DNA from: Pedobacter sp. UBA1654
Lineage (GTDB): Bacteria; Bacteroidota; Bacteroidia; Sphingobacteriales; Sphingobacteriaceae
Length of the DNA stretch: 5,165 bases
Direction of reading: 5' to 3'
Assembly (NCBI GenBank): GCA_002320935.1
Contig: DCLG01000090.1
Coordinates: forward strand, 138,719-143,883
How positions within the stretch are numbered: the first letter of the stretch is position 1; each line of letters begins with the position of its first letter. Below the pieces are notes generated by a model. It did not search any database. It saw nothing but the letters and a program-made list of their open reading frames with translations, and had not been told where the DNA came from. Shown one piece after another: positions 1 through 5,165 of this stretch. The translations under genes and the position numbers were made by a program.

Positions 1-1975
1 TGCCTGCCGCTACACCCAGTCCTTTCAAAAAAGGGCCTGAAACCTGATGTTTAATCCAAAGGTTGGCCATGTGTTTCGGCGCATTTGCAAAGCGGTCGCC
101 TTTCTTACCGTAAGCACTGTTGCTCAGCACCACATGTTCACTATAGGCATAACCGCCGATGATGTTGAACTGCCATATGCTGCCGCTCAGGGAAAACTCC
201 ATCCCCCTGCTGCGGGTCCCGTCAATGGCAGCCTGCCGGTGTGAGTTTTCAGCGGTCGGTGCGGCCGTCAGTATATTGGCATAGTTGATCTGGTAGACCG
301 ACAGGGTTGCCGACAACTGACCTTGTATCAACGCTGCTTTAGAGCCGAGCTCATACTGCCGGGCACTCCGGGTTGGAAATGGCCCGCCGGAAAGTGTATT
401 GTTGGAGGTCTGGGGATTGAAAGACCGAAGGTAGCTCCCGTAGATCGAGATGTTAGCTGCTGGCAGGTAAACCAGTCCCAATCTCGGGATCAAGCCTGAA
501 GCCTGCATTTCATCGCCCTGTTTGCCATCACGCACAGAAAGTGGACTTTCCTTACCATCATAGCGGTCGTATCGCAGGGACAACAATGCGCGCAGCTTTC
601 CAATACTGATCTGATCCTGAATGTAGGCACCGCCAAGGTTAGTGACCCGTTTATTGTCGTCCGATTCCAGTATCGCAGCATCTGCTGCCGGGGGATCATT
701 GCTGTAGTCGGGTCTGAAAATGGAAATCCTGCTGGAGGCTTTGTAAACATAATCATTCTTCGTCCAGCCGTACCGGTTATAGTCGGCCCCCACAACAAAT
801 TCGTGTTGCAGTGCAGCTGTTTTTAGCGTATAGTTCGCATAAACCGTGCTTTGCAGCGAAAAGCGGTCCGTTTCCCAATCCTGGTACCCGCGGCTGATTG
901 AATCATTGCGGATCGCACCCTGTGGTATGTGATCGGTATAGTCGAGCACGTTCCGAACGGCCCGCTGCACAAAAGTCAGCTTCAGTTTTTCATTGAAGCG
1001 GTGATTTAAAGTCAGCGTCGCGGAGCTGTTGTTTGTGCGTCCATAGTCGGTCGGACTTTGCACCGTCAACGAAGCAGGGTAGTAGTTGAAGTCGAAACTG
1101 CCATCCGGATTGCTGCGGATGAAACTGCCATTGTCGTACTGCTGCACCGCTTTTTGCCGGGCATAGTTGACTTCTAAATTCGCACTTGTCGCTGCATTGA
1201 ACAGGTAACTGATGGAAGGCGCCAGGAAGATGTTTTCCCGGTCTTGGCCATTCCGGAAGCTCTCCGAGCGGTCATAGCCGATGTTTGTGCGGAACAGCAG
1301 TTTCTTGTTGCGGCTCAGCGGACCGCCAAGGTCCAGGGCTGCCCTGCGGAAGTTCCAGCTGCCTAAGCTAAGCTCAAGGTCTGCATGGGCTTTAGCCAGC
1401 GGCTTTTTGGTGATGAAGTTAATGATCCCACCCGGAGCACCTTCGCTGAACAGCGCACCGGATGGCCCGCGCAGCAGTTCTACAGCCTCTATATTGTACA
1501 GCAGCGGTTGCTGGCTCCAGAGGAAGAGGTTTCCACGGATCCCATTATACAAAAGGAAACTCGCATCCGTCGGCGAATAAGCTGTAAAACCCCGCATGTT
1601 GAAGGAGCCATTGCCATTATTAGCTTTCATGCCGGTGAAGCTACCGGCAATCTCATTCAGGGTAAAGGCTTGTCGATCGGAAAGTACCTGGCTGTTGATT
1701 ACCTGCACCGATTGTGGGCTATGCAGTAAACGCTGTTCACTGCGACTGGCACTGCTGCTTTCTAAAACCTGATACCGGGTTTTGCGAAGTTTTACTTCTA
1801 CTTCTTTAAGCTGCGCTGTCTTGTCCTCATTAGAGCGTTCTATGTTGTCCGCTGTACGGCGTAGTGAATCTTTTAAAAGGCTGTCAGATCTATGGTTTTT
1901 GACTGTGGATTGGGCAAATGTTATGGTACTGCAAAGCAGCATCAGCATCAGGCTGCTGAAAAAGGCTAATCTCAT
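1..1975 (-). CDS. TonB-dependent siderophore-type outer-membrane receptor (3' end cut by window)
   Basis: Outer-membrane active transporter, probably for an iron-siderophore or similar metal chelate, energised by TonB-ExbBD. The frame is open from the ATG at 1975-1973 to the window edge, giving 658 codons without a stop or frameshift. Residues 1-22 are a signal peptide (hydrophobic LMLMLLCSTITFAQ, likely cleaved after AQ or FA). A charged linker of about 33 residues leads to a TonB-box-like LKEVEV (56-61). The plug follows, with SPQSVQVI (86-93), MRGF (127-130) and VELLRGPSGALFSEGAPGG (165-183) running into IINFITKKP, which is typical of FhuA/FpvA-class receptors. From about 195 on come alternating aromatic beta strands of the barrel. 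There is no carboxypeptidase-like or STN domain before the plug, so no sign of anti-sigma signalling and no SusC character. Receptors of this class are usually 700-800 residues, so roughly 80-100 C-terminal residues lie outside. The substrate cannot be named from sequence alone. Confidence 0.95.
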   Translation of the reverse strand, partial: MRLAFFSSLMLMLLCSTITFAQSTVKNHRSDSLLKDSLRRTADNIERSNEDKTAQLKEVEVKLRKTRYQVLESSSASRSEQRLLHSPQSVQVINSQVLSDRQAFTLNEIAGSFTGMKANNGNGSFNMRGFTAYSPTDASFLLYNGIRGNLFLWSQQPLLYNIEAVELLRGPSGALFSEGAPGGIINFITKKPLAKAHADLELSLGSWNFRRAALDLGGPLSRNKKLLFRTNIGYDRSESFRNGQDRENIFLAPSISYLFNAATSANLEVNYARQKAVQQYDNGSFIRSNPDGSFDFNYYPASLTVQSPTDYGRTNNSSATLTLNHRFNEKLKLTFVQRAVRNVLDYTDHIPQGAIRNDSISRGYQDWETDRFSLQSTVYANYTLKTAALQHEFVVGADYNRYGWTKNDYVYKASSRISIFRPDYSNDPPAADAAILESDDNKRVTNLGGAYIQDQISIGKLRALLSLRYDRYDGKESPLSVRDGKQGDEMQASGLIPRLGLVYLPAANISIYGSYLRSFNPQTSNNTLSGGPFPTRSARQYELGSKAALIQGQLSATLSVYQINYANILTAAPTAENSHRQAAIDGTRSRGMEFSLSGSIWQFNIIGGYAYSEHVVLSNSAYGKKGDRFANAPKHMANLWIKHQVSGPFLKGLGVAAG

Positions 1976-2020
1976 TTTATAGAAATAAATGTTAAAAATT
2001 ATTCAGTATTGCGCGTTCAG

Positions 2021-2052
2021 GGCATTGCAAAGCGGTGCCTCCCGGCATTGCA
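2021..2052 (-). repeat. Short direct repeat GGCATTGCA flanking the leader hairpin
   Basis: The nonamer ggcattgca occurs at 2021-2029 and again at 2044-2052, where it forms part of one arm of the leader inverted repeat. On the minus-strand RNA both copies read UGCAAUGCC and both could pair with the other arm (GGCAUcUGCA), though the inner copy gives the much longer stem. This would allow a minor alternative fold, but the repeat is short and may be chance. Confidence 0.4.
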
Positions 2053-2099
2053 GGATCAGCCGGACAAATAAGTTGCATAGCTGATCCTGCAGATGCCGG
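2042..2099 (-). repeat. Long near-perfect inverted repeat in the leader of the TonB receptor gene
   Basis: The arms are 2042-2060 (ccggcattgcaggatcagc) and 2080-2099 (gctgatcctgcagatgccgg). They are complementary over 19 pairs with a single extra base in the second arm, and enclose a 19-base loop. The repeat lies 80 bases after the stop of the small Cys protein gene and 66 bases before the receptor start, so on the minus-strand transcript it would form a very stable hairpin between the two genes. No T-run follows the stem on either strand, so it is not a standard intrinsic terminator. It could be a Rho-assisted or Bacteroidota-style terminator, an mRNA-stabilising or processing structure, a leader regulatory element, or a small mobile palindrome. 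The structure is seen directly; the role is open. Confidence 0.85.
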
Positions 2100-2179
2100 T
2101 ATGTACAACCGCATCGGGCGCAACTGTTCCAGCAACAAAACCGAAAGGCTTTGCAGGCGCTGAACAACGCAGGAAGATT

Positions 2180-2557
2180 TTAACAGTTATAACTGGGTGG
2201 GTGTGGAATTTCGGCGTTGAATTCCGGCAAAGTAAACTTCTGGATCGAAGGTTTCTTTCTTTCCGGAATTGTAAATACGAATACAGACGCGACCTTTTCG
2301 TTCAAAAAGAACAGGTCTACAGCGGCTTTTTTCTGTGCCTGATTTTCCTGCTTCTTTTCTTTGTCTTCCGCTTCTTTCAGCTTCTTCATCAGGTAACATT
2401 TACCCTCGCAGTTCAGTTCCGGGCGTTCCCGGTTCTCACACAGGCTGGATGCAATGAAAGCTTGATTGGATTTGAATTCCGCATAGACAAATAACTTTGA
2501 TAAGATGGAACTCATCATAGCGAGCAGTAGCGCAGTAGCAATTAAGCGGCGAATCAT
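2180..2557 (-). CDS. Small membrane-anchored Cys-containing protein upstream of the TonB receptor
   Basis: A 125-residue protein with one N-terminal membrane segment (about residues 5-25, after MIRR). It then carries C40, C50 and C54 in the motif CENRERPELNCEGKCYLMKK (40-59), a highly charged, probably helical Lys/Glu/Gln stretch (58-77), a hydrophobic patch (80-97) and a tail ending HPPSYNC with a terminal cysteine (C125). From memory, proteins of this shape with a C-x-GKC-hydrophobic-KK motif recur in Bacteroidota beside TonB-dependent receptors and are annotated as hypothetical. The cysteines suggest metal binding or a disulfide on the periplasmic side, which is inference. I chose the ATG at 2557-2555 over an in-frame TTG at 2566 because a promoter-like TATCTTTG element overlaps the TTG. 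The receptor gene follows after 204 bases. Function is unknown. Confidence 0.85.
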   Translation of the reverse strand: MIRRLIATALLLAMMSSILSKLFVYAEFKSNQAFIASSLCENRERPELNCEGKCYLMKKLKEAEDKEKKQENQAQKKAAVDLFFLNEKVASVFVFTIPERKKPSIQKFTLPEFNAEIPHPPSYNC

Positions 2558-2563
2558 TTGCGG

Positions 2564-2571
2564 CAAAGATA
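2564..2571 (-). promoter_or_regulatory. Bacteroidota -7 promoter element (TATCTTTG) before the Cys protein gene
   Basis: On the minus strand TATCTTTG matches the Bacteroidota sigma-factor consensus TAnnTTTG at all fixed positions. It ends 6 bases before the ATG of the small protein (2557), so transcription would begin within a few bases of the start codon. No good TTTG (-33) box is visible at the expected 19-21 base spacing, which weakens the call. Confidence 0.45.
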
Positions 2572-2599
2572 TTATTTATCTGATGCCGCCGATATGAAA

Positions 2600-2968
2600 T
2601 TAATTTTTTGAACGGATAAAGGAACGCACTTGTTTCACAAAGTGGTCAATGTCAAACGGCTTCTGAATAAAGCCATCCGCTGCACCCTCAGAAATGGCGA
2701 CATCTGAAGGCGCATGTGCGGACATGATGATCACCGGAATACCACGGGTATCTTCGCCCGCCTTCATGGTTTTACTTAGGTCTATGCCACTACCATCGGG
2801 CAGCATTACATCCAGAATCACAAGTGCAACATTTTCTTTATTACTCCGGTTTAGAAATGCCTTCGCATTTTCAAAAGTTTCCACGGTGTAACTCGCATCC
2901 TCTAAAACGTATTCAACTATAAATCTGATATCGGCATCGTCCTCAACAATCTGTATAACCCTTTCCAT
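2600..2968 (-). CDS. Stand-alone response-regulator receiver protein (CheY-like)
   Basis: A 122-residue single receiver (REC) domain with no output domain. It shows the acidic pair D10/D11 after beta 1 (VIQIVEDD), the phospho-acceptor D53 in LVILDVMLPDGSG, the switch residue S83 in VIIMSAH, and K103-P104 in the FIQKPF motif, so all residues needed for phosphorylation are present. The length is that of a bare REC domain. Such proteins receive phosphate from a histidine kinase and act by protein contact or in a phosphorelay. No kinase or phosphotransfer gene is in view, so the partner is unknown. The ATG at 2968 opens the domain exactly at beta 1 (MERVIQIV). The gene is 88 bases after the thioredoxin-like gene and its stop is 42 bases before the Cys protein start. 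The promoter-like element in that gap suggests the downstream gene can be transcribed separately. Confidence 0.93.
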   Translation of the reverse strand: MERVIQIVEDDADIRFIVEYVLEDASYTVETFENAKAFLNRSNKENVALVILDVMLPDGSGIDLSKTMKAGEDTRGIPVIIMSAHAPSDVAISEGAADGFIQKPFDIDHFVKQVRSFIRSKN

Positions 2969-2990
2969 GTTCTGTGTCGCTTTCCCTGTA

Positions 2991-3010
2991 TTAACGGGAT
3001 TTAGCCCCGT
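2991..3010 (-). other. Small hairpin in the leader of the receiver gene
   Basis: acggg (2994-2998) and cccgt (3006-3010) are exact reverse complements around a 7-base loop, and a few more outer pairs are possible with one bulge. It sits 23 bases before the receiver ATG and after the stop of the thioredoxin-like gene. It could end upstream transcription, act as an operator, or be chance. There is no T-run immediately after the stem. Confidence 0.3.
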
Positions 3011-3056
3011 AAGTTTAAAATTAGAGAAACAAAAATGTGCAAGCCAGCGGAGAATG

Positions 3057-3623
3057 TCAAAGCATTACTATACTTTGCAGTCCATCAAGGAGTTCTGCTT
3101 GAAAACTTTTGCCTTTATCTTCATTGTACCACCACTGTAATTGTAGCTTTAGCTCCTCATCATCGGCATTTTCTTTTTTCAGACGGTCATACAGCTCCTG
3201 ACTCTTTTCAGGTCTTGGTCCCCAAACGAGCAAATCTTTACCACTTTCGTCGCGGATGATCAGTTTGGGTACCGACTTTCCACCCCGGGTCTGGTATTGC
3301 TCAATCAGGAAAGGTTCGCTGTCGCGCAACTGGATATCCAGCTTGATCAAGGGATTCAATGCAGTCAGCATGTAAATTAAAGGAAGGCTGTGTGCCGCAT
3401 CGCCACACCAGGGTTCGGTGATGACAATCCAGTGCTGCACCTGTTTAATGTCTCTGATGTGCTGGCTCAGATCTTCATTAAGCCTGGCGGTCTTTAACCA
3501 GCGTTCCTGCCTCGACCAGTTTAGCTTGGTATAATCGAAATAGTTGGCATTGTTATAGGGTGGCAACTTGTGCCCGCCATCCAGAATGGCCTTGAAGTAG
3601 ACTTTATAAGTTGGAAAATCCAT
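3057..3623 (-). CDS. Thioredoxin-fold family protein with single-Cys CGDA active site
   Basis: A 188-residue protein without signal peptide or membrane segment, so probably cytoplasmic. The central part reads HWIVITEPWCGDAAHSLP (64-81), a beta strand followed by the thioredoxin active-site position. Only the first cysteine is present (C73-G-D-A76), and it is the sole cysteine in the protein. SVPKLIIRD (117-125) supplies the cis-proline (P119) before the next strand. This fits the Thioredoxin_9-type family seen in Bacteroidota and Firmicutes. A lone N-terminal cysteine rules out an ordinary dithiol reductase and suggests a monothiol, bacilliredoxin-like or mixed-disulfide role, which is inference. 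The first about 60 residues form a helical extension, and the C-terminal part (136-185) is helical and charged. The ATG at 3623 lacks a Shine-Dalgarno sequence. It diverges from the lipoprotein gene by 69 bases. Confidence 0.88.
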   Translation of the reverse strand: MDFPTYKVYFKAILDGGHKLPPYNNANYFDYTKLNWSRQERWLKTARLNEDLSQHIRDIKQVQHWIVITEPWCGDAAHSLPLIYMLTALNPLIKLDIQLRDSEPFLIEQYQTRGGKSVPKLIIRDESGKDLLVWGPRPEKSQELYDRLKKENADDEELKLQLQWWYNEDKGKSFQAELLDGLQSIVML

Positions 3624-3692
3624 AAGAGCAGTTTAGAATGCAATATATAACTAATTAGAAAAACAACCAGAACCATACCAAAGCACGTAAAC
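3624..3692. promoter_or_regulatory. Divergent intergenic region with presumed promoters for both directions
   Basis: This 69-bp AT-rich spacer lies between the start codons of the thioredoxin-like gene (minus) and the lipoprotein gene (plus), so promoters for one or both must lie here or overlap it. It contains TATATATTG on the minus strand, a poor version of the TAnnTTTG element. I cannot place either promoter with confidence. Confidence 0.4.
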
Positions 3693-4496
3693 ATGAAGCA
3701 ATTAACATCCATATTTATTCCCGTTTTGCTGATCCTGGCTGCATGCCAGTCTGCTGATCGTTCCGGCAGCACTGCAAAATCTTCGCCAGTTACACCAGAT
3801 ACGCTCAGTTACAACTATGATTCTGTAAAAGTTTACAGCAAAAATCCAGTCTCGAAGAACAAAGACATCACGGACACAGCCAAAGCGACTTTCCTTTATC
3901 CCGTTTTTAATAACACCAGGCTAAACAAGCTCGTGGAAGCTACAGCCATCAGGACCGACAATCCCGATGACCGGGCATATACATCCTACAAGGACCTGGC
4001 AACCAGTTTTATCCAATCCTTTGATGATTACGATGCAGAAACTTTCAATAATGAGCATACCTGGTTCAGGGAGGTAAAAATCAGGGTGCTCCCGCAATCC
4101 GGCAATTACCTGTCCTTGGAATATAGCTTTGCGGAATATATTGGTGGCGCACATATAAATTCAGGCGTCACTTATCAAAACTACCGGGTAAATGATCTGC
4201 AGCTGCTGCAACTGAAGGACATCATTCAGCCTGGAGAAATGGATCAGCTCAATAAGATTGCAGAAAAGATCTTCCGTAAAAATGAGGGCCTGCCTGCTTC
4301 AGGCAGCCTGGAACCGGATTACTTTTTTGAAAAAGGCATATTCAAACTCAATGATAATTTCTGCCTGACTAAAAAAGGTATTCAGTTCCTGTACAATTCT
4401 TATGAGATCAAAGCTTTTGCATATGGCCGGACCAGATTGTTCATTCCATATTCCGCTGTACAGGGCATTATAAAACCGGAATTTGTTTTGTCATAA
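3693..4496 (+). CDS. DUF4163/DUF3298 (RsiV/PdaC-like) lipoprotein
   Basis: A 267-residue predicted lipoprotein. Residues 1-18 form a lipoprotein signal peptide with lipobox LAAC (15-18), so C18 would be lipidated and the protein held in the inner or outer membrane facing out of the cytoplasm. A low-complexity Ser/Thr/Asp linker (19-60) precedes the folded part. The first half (about 62-155) resembles DUF4163 and ends in SFAEYIGGAHINSG (145-158), where GGAH is the family hallmark. The second half resembles DUF3298, with NYRVNDLQLLQLKDII (163-178) and the closing segment YEIKAFAYGRTRLFIPYSAV (237-256). Family members include the extracellular parts of Bacillus RsiV, which binds lysozyme, and PdaC. 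Whether this one binds a peptidoglycan-related ligand is inference. No transmembrane anti-sigma part or deacetylase domain is present. The phosphodiesterase gene follows 52 bases later on the same strand. Confidence 0.85.
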   Translation: MKQLTSIFIPVLLILAACQSADRSGSTAKSSPVTPDTLSYNYDSVKVYSKNPVSKNKDITDTAKATFLYPVFNNTRLNKLVEATAIRTDNPDDRAYTSYKDLATSFIQSFDDYDAETFNNEHTWFREVKIRVLPQSGNYLSLEYSFAEYIGGAHINSGVTYQNYRVNDLQLLQLKDIIQPGEMDQLNKIAEKIFRKNEGLPASGSLEPDYFFEKGIFKLNDNFCLTKKGIQFLYNSYEIKAFAYGRTRLFIPYSAVQGIIKPEFVLS

Positions 4497-4498
4497 AG

Positions 4499-4516
4499 CT
4501 TAATGTATTCTTAACT
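4499..4516 (+). promoter_or_regulatory. Candidate Pho-box-like direct repeat (CTTAATG / CTTAACT, 11-bp period)
   Basis: cttaatg (4499-4505) and cttaact (4510-4516) are two seven-base units with a four-base spacer, an 11-bp period. That is the geometry bound by PhoB/PhoP-family dimers, and TTAAC resembles the TTAACA half-site known from Bacillus PhoP. It lies just before a glycerophosphodiester phosphodiesterase gene, a common Pho-regulon member. The repeat is short and AT-rich, so this is tentative. Confidence 0.3.
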
Positions 4517-4519
4517 TAA

Positions 4520-4545
4520 GGAAAATTCGGCACCAGTAATTTTCC
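4520..4545 (+). promoter_or_regulatory. Perfect 8-bp inverted repeat just upstream of the phosphodiesterase start
   Basis: ggaaaatt (4520-4527) and aattttcc (4538-4545) are exact reverse complements with a 10-base loop, ending 3 bases before the ATG at 4549. On mRNA it would place a hairpin against the start codon and could limit ribosome access. On DNA it could be a dimer operator. The second arm also overlaps taattttc (4537-4544), one mismatch from the TAnnTTTG promoter element. No T-run follows, so it is not an obvious terminator for the lipoprotein gene. Confidence 0.5.
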
Positions 4546-4548
4546 AAC

Positions 4549-5165
4549 ATGAAAAAAACATTCTTTCTCTTATTTGCTGCTGCGGCCTTCCTAACGGACA
4601 CTTTTGGTCAGCAGAAAATTGACGTACAGGCACATCGCGGAGGCATGTCGCTCATGCCCGAAAATACAATTGAAGCCATGCTCAATAGTGTAAAATTAGG
4701 CGTAAAAACCCTTGAACTCGATGTCGTCATTTCAGGAGACGGGAAAGTCGTTGTTTCCCACGATGGGTATATGTCCTCGGATTTTATGCGTAAGCCTGAC
4801 GGTACAGACATCCCCAAATCTGAGGAACGAAGCATTTCGCTGTACAAAATGACTTACGACAGCATCAGCCGATTCGATGCCGGCAGCAAACCACATCCGC
4901 GTTTTCCAGGACAATTGAAAATGAAAGTTCCTAAACCGCTGCTTGGAGATTTAATTGACAGTGTCGAAGCCTATGTGAAAAGAAATAAACTTAGGCCGGT
5001 CTATTACAATATCGAAACCAAGTTGTCCCCAGCCGGAGATGGCATCTATAATCCGAAACCCGAGCAGTTCGTCAAAATTATGATGGAGGTTGTTAACGCA
5101 AGAGCAATCAAAGAACGGCTGACCATCCAATCTTTTGATGTTCGTACGCTGCAGATCCTCAAAAA
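4549..5165 (+). CDS. Secreted glycerophosphodiester phosphodiesterase (3' end cut by window)
   Basis: GDPD-family enzyme that hydrolyses glycerophosphodiesters (deacylated phospholipid head groups) to glycerol-3-phosphate and an alcohol; 205 codons are visible. Residues 1-20 are a signal peptide (MKKTFFLLFAAAAFL...TFG), so it acts in the periplasm or outside. The catalytic and metal-site residues of the TIM-barrel family are all seen: H29-R30 in AHRGG, E38-N39-T40 (PENT), E56 and D58 in TLELDV, H71 in VVSHDG, and E156 in YYNIETK. QSFD (194-197) is also a conserved strand motif. Relatives are usually about 290-310 residues, so roughly the last third is missing. Residues 80-130, after the SHD motif, form the usual inserted loop that shapes the substrate pocket. 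The ATG at 4549 has no Shine-Dalgarno sequence. It may be co-transcribed with the lipoprotein gene 52 bases upstream or have its own promoter near 4499-4545. Confidence 0.94.
   Translation, partial: MKKTFFLLFAAAAFLTDTFGQQKIDVQAHRGGMSLMPENTIEAMLNSVKLGVKTLELDVVISGDGKVVVSHDGYMSSDFMRKPDGTDIPKSEERSISLYKMTYDSISRFDAGSKPHPRFPGQLKMKVPKPLLGDLIDSVEAYVKRNKLRPVYYNIETKLSPAGDGIYNPKPEQFVKIMMEVVNARAIKERLTIQSFDVRTLQILK

Noticed and set aside
85..96. TTGCAAAGCGGT shared exactly with the receptor leader near 2025-2036
   Set aside because: One copy is in receptor coding sequence and the other in the leader. A 12-base match within 5 kb is about what chance gives, and the flanks diverge quickly.
490..798. Open frame of 102 codons on the minus strand
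   Set aside because: It is an out-of-frame shadow of the receptor, whose own frame is open across the region and encodes recognisable barrel sequence.
1984..2003. AT-rich imperfect palindrome (AATAA...TTATT) before the receptor start as a Fur-type operator
   Set aside because: Only five pairs in a very AT-rich stretch, with no recognisable full Fur consensus. Iron control is plausible from the gene type but not shown by this sequence.
2184..2195. Perfect 12-bp palindrome CAGTTATAACTG
   Set aside because: It lies inside the last codons of the Cys protein gene, and about one such palindrome is expected by chance in 5 kb.
2093..2494. Open frame of 133 codons on the plus strand
   Set aside because: It is antisense to the Cys protein gene and runs through the leader hairpin. 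Its composition is Phe/Leu-rich without recognisable family features, as expected for a shadow of a Lys/Glu-rich gene.
3921..4154. Minus-strand open frame inside the lipoprotein gene
   Set aside because: It is antisense to a well-supported lipoprotein gene with signal peptide and DUF3298 features, and has no motif of its own.

Overview
The window reads as an ordinary chromosomal segment of a Bacteroidota bacterium, most likely Sphingobacteriaceae-like (Pedobacter/Mucilaginibacter type). The placement rests on the protein styles (a siderophore-type TonB-dependent receptor, a small Cys-rich membrane protein with an N/C-E-G-K-C motif, a DUF3298-type lipoprotein, a CGDA thioredoxin-like protein), on start codons with no clear Shine-Dalgarno sequence, and on a TAnnTTTG-type promoter element. 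It is inference from sequence style, not a database match. I see no tRNA, rRNA, CRISPR array, transposase or plasmid/phage gene.

Layout. Positions 1-3623 are all minus strand. In order of transcription they hold a thioredoxin-fold protein (3623-3057), a stand-alone response-regulator receiver (2968-2600), a 125-residue Cys-containing membrane-anchored protein (2557-2180) and a large TonB-dependent siderophore-type receptor (1975 to beyond base 1). The receptor's C-terminus is cut off by the window edge; its frame is open throughout. From 3693 onward the genes are on the plus strand: a 267-residue lipoprotein of the DUF4163/DUF3298 (RsiV/PdaC-like) type, then a secreted glycerophosphodiester phosphodiesterase starting at 4549 and cut off at 5165. 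The two gene sets diverge from a 69-bp intergenic region (3624-3692).

Function. The small Cys protein and the receptor probably act together in envelope uptake of iron-siderophore or another metal chelate. The phosphodiesterase would release glycerol-3-phosphate from phospholipid head groups. The receiver and the thioredoxin-like protein are stand-alone and their partners are not visible. The minus genes are separated by 42-204 bases, so they need not form one operon.

The most notable non-coding signals are a long near-perfect inverted repeat (2042-2099) in the leader of the receptor gene, an 11-bp-spaced CTTAAY direct repeat followed by a perfect 8-bp inverted repeat directly before the phosphodiesterase start, and a perfect TAnnTTTG promoter element almost touching the start codon of the Cys protein, which suggests a leaderless mRNA. 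I found no convincing new multi-gene system.
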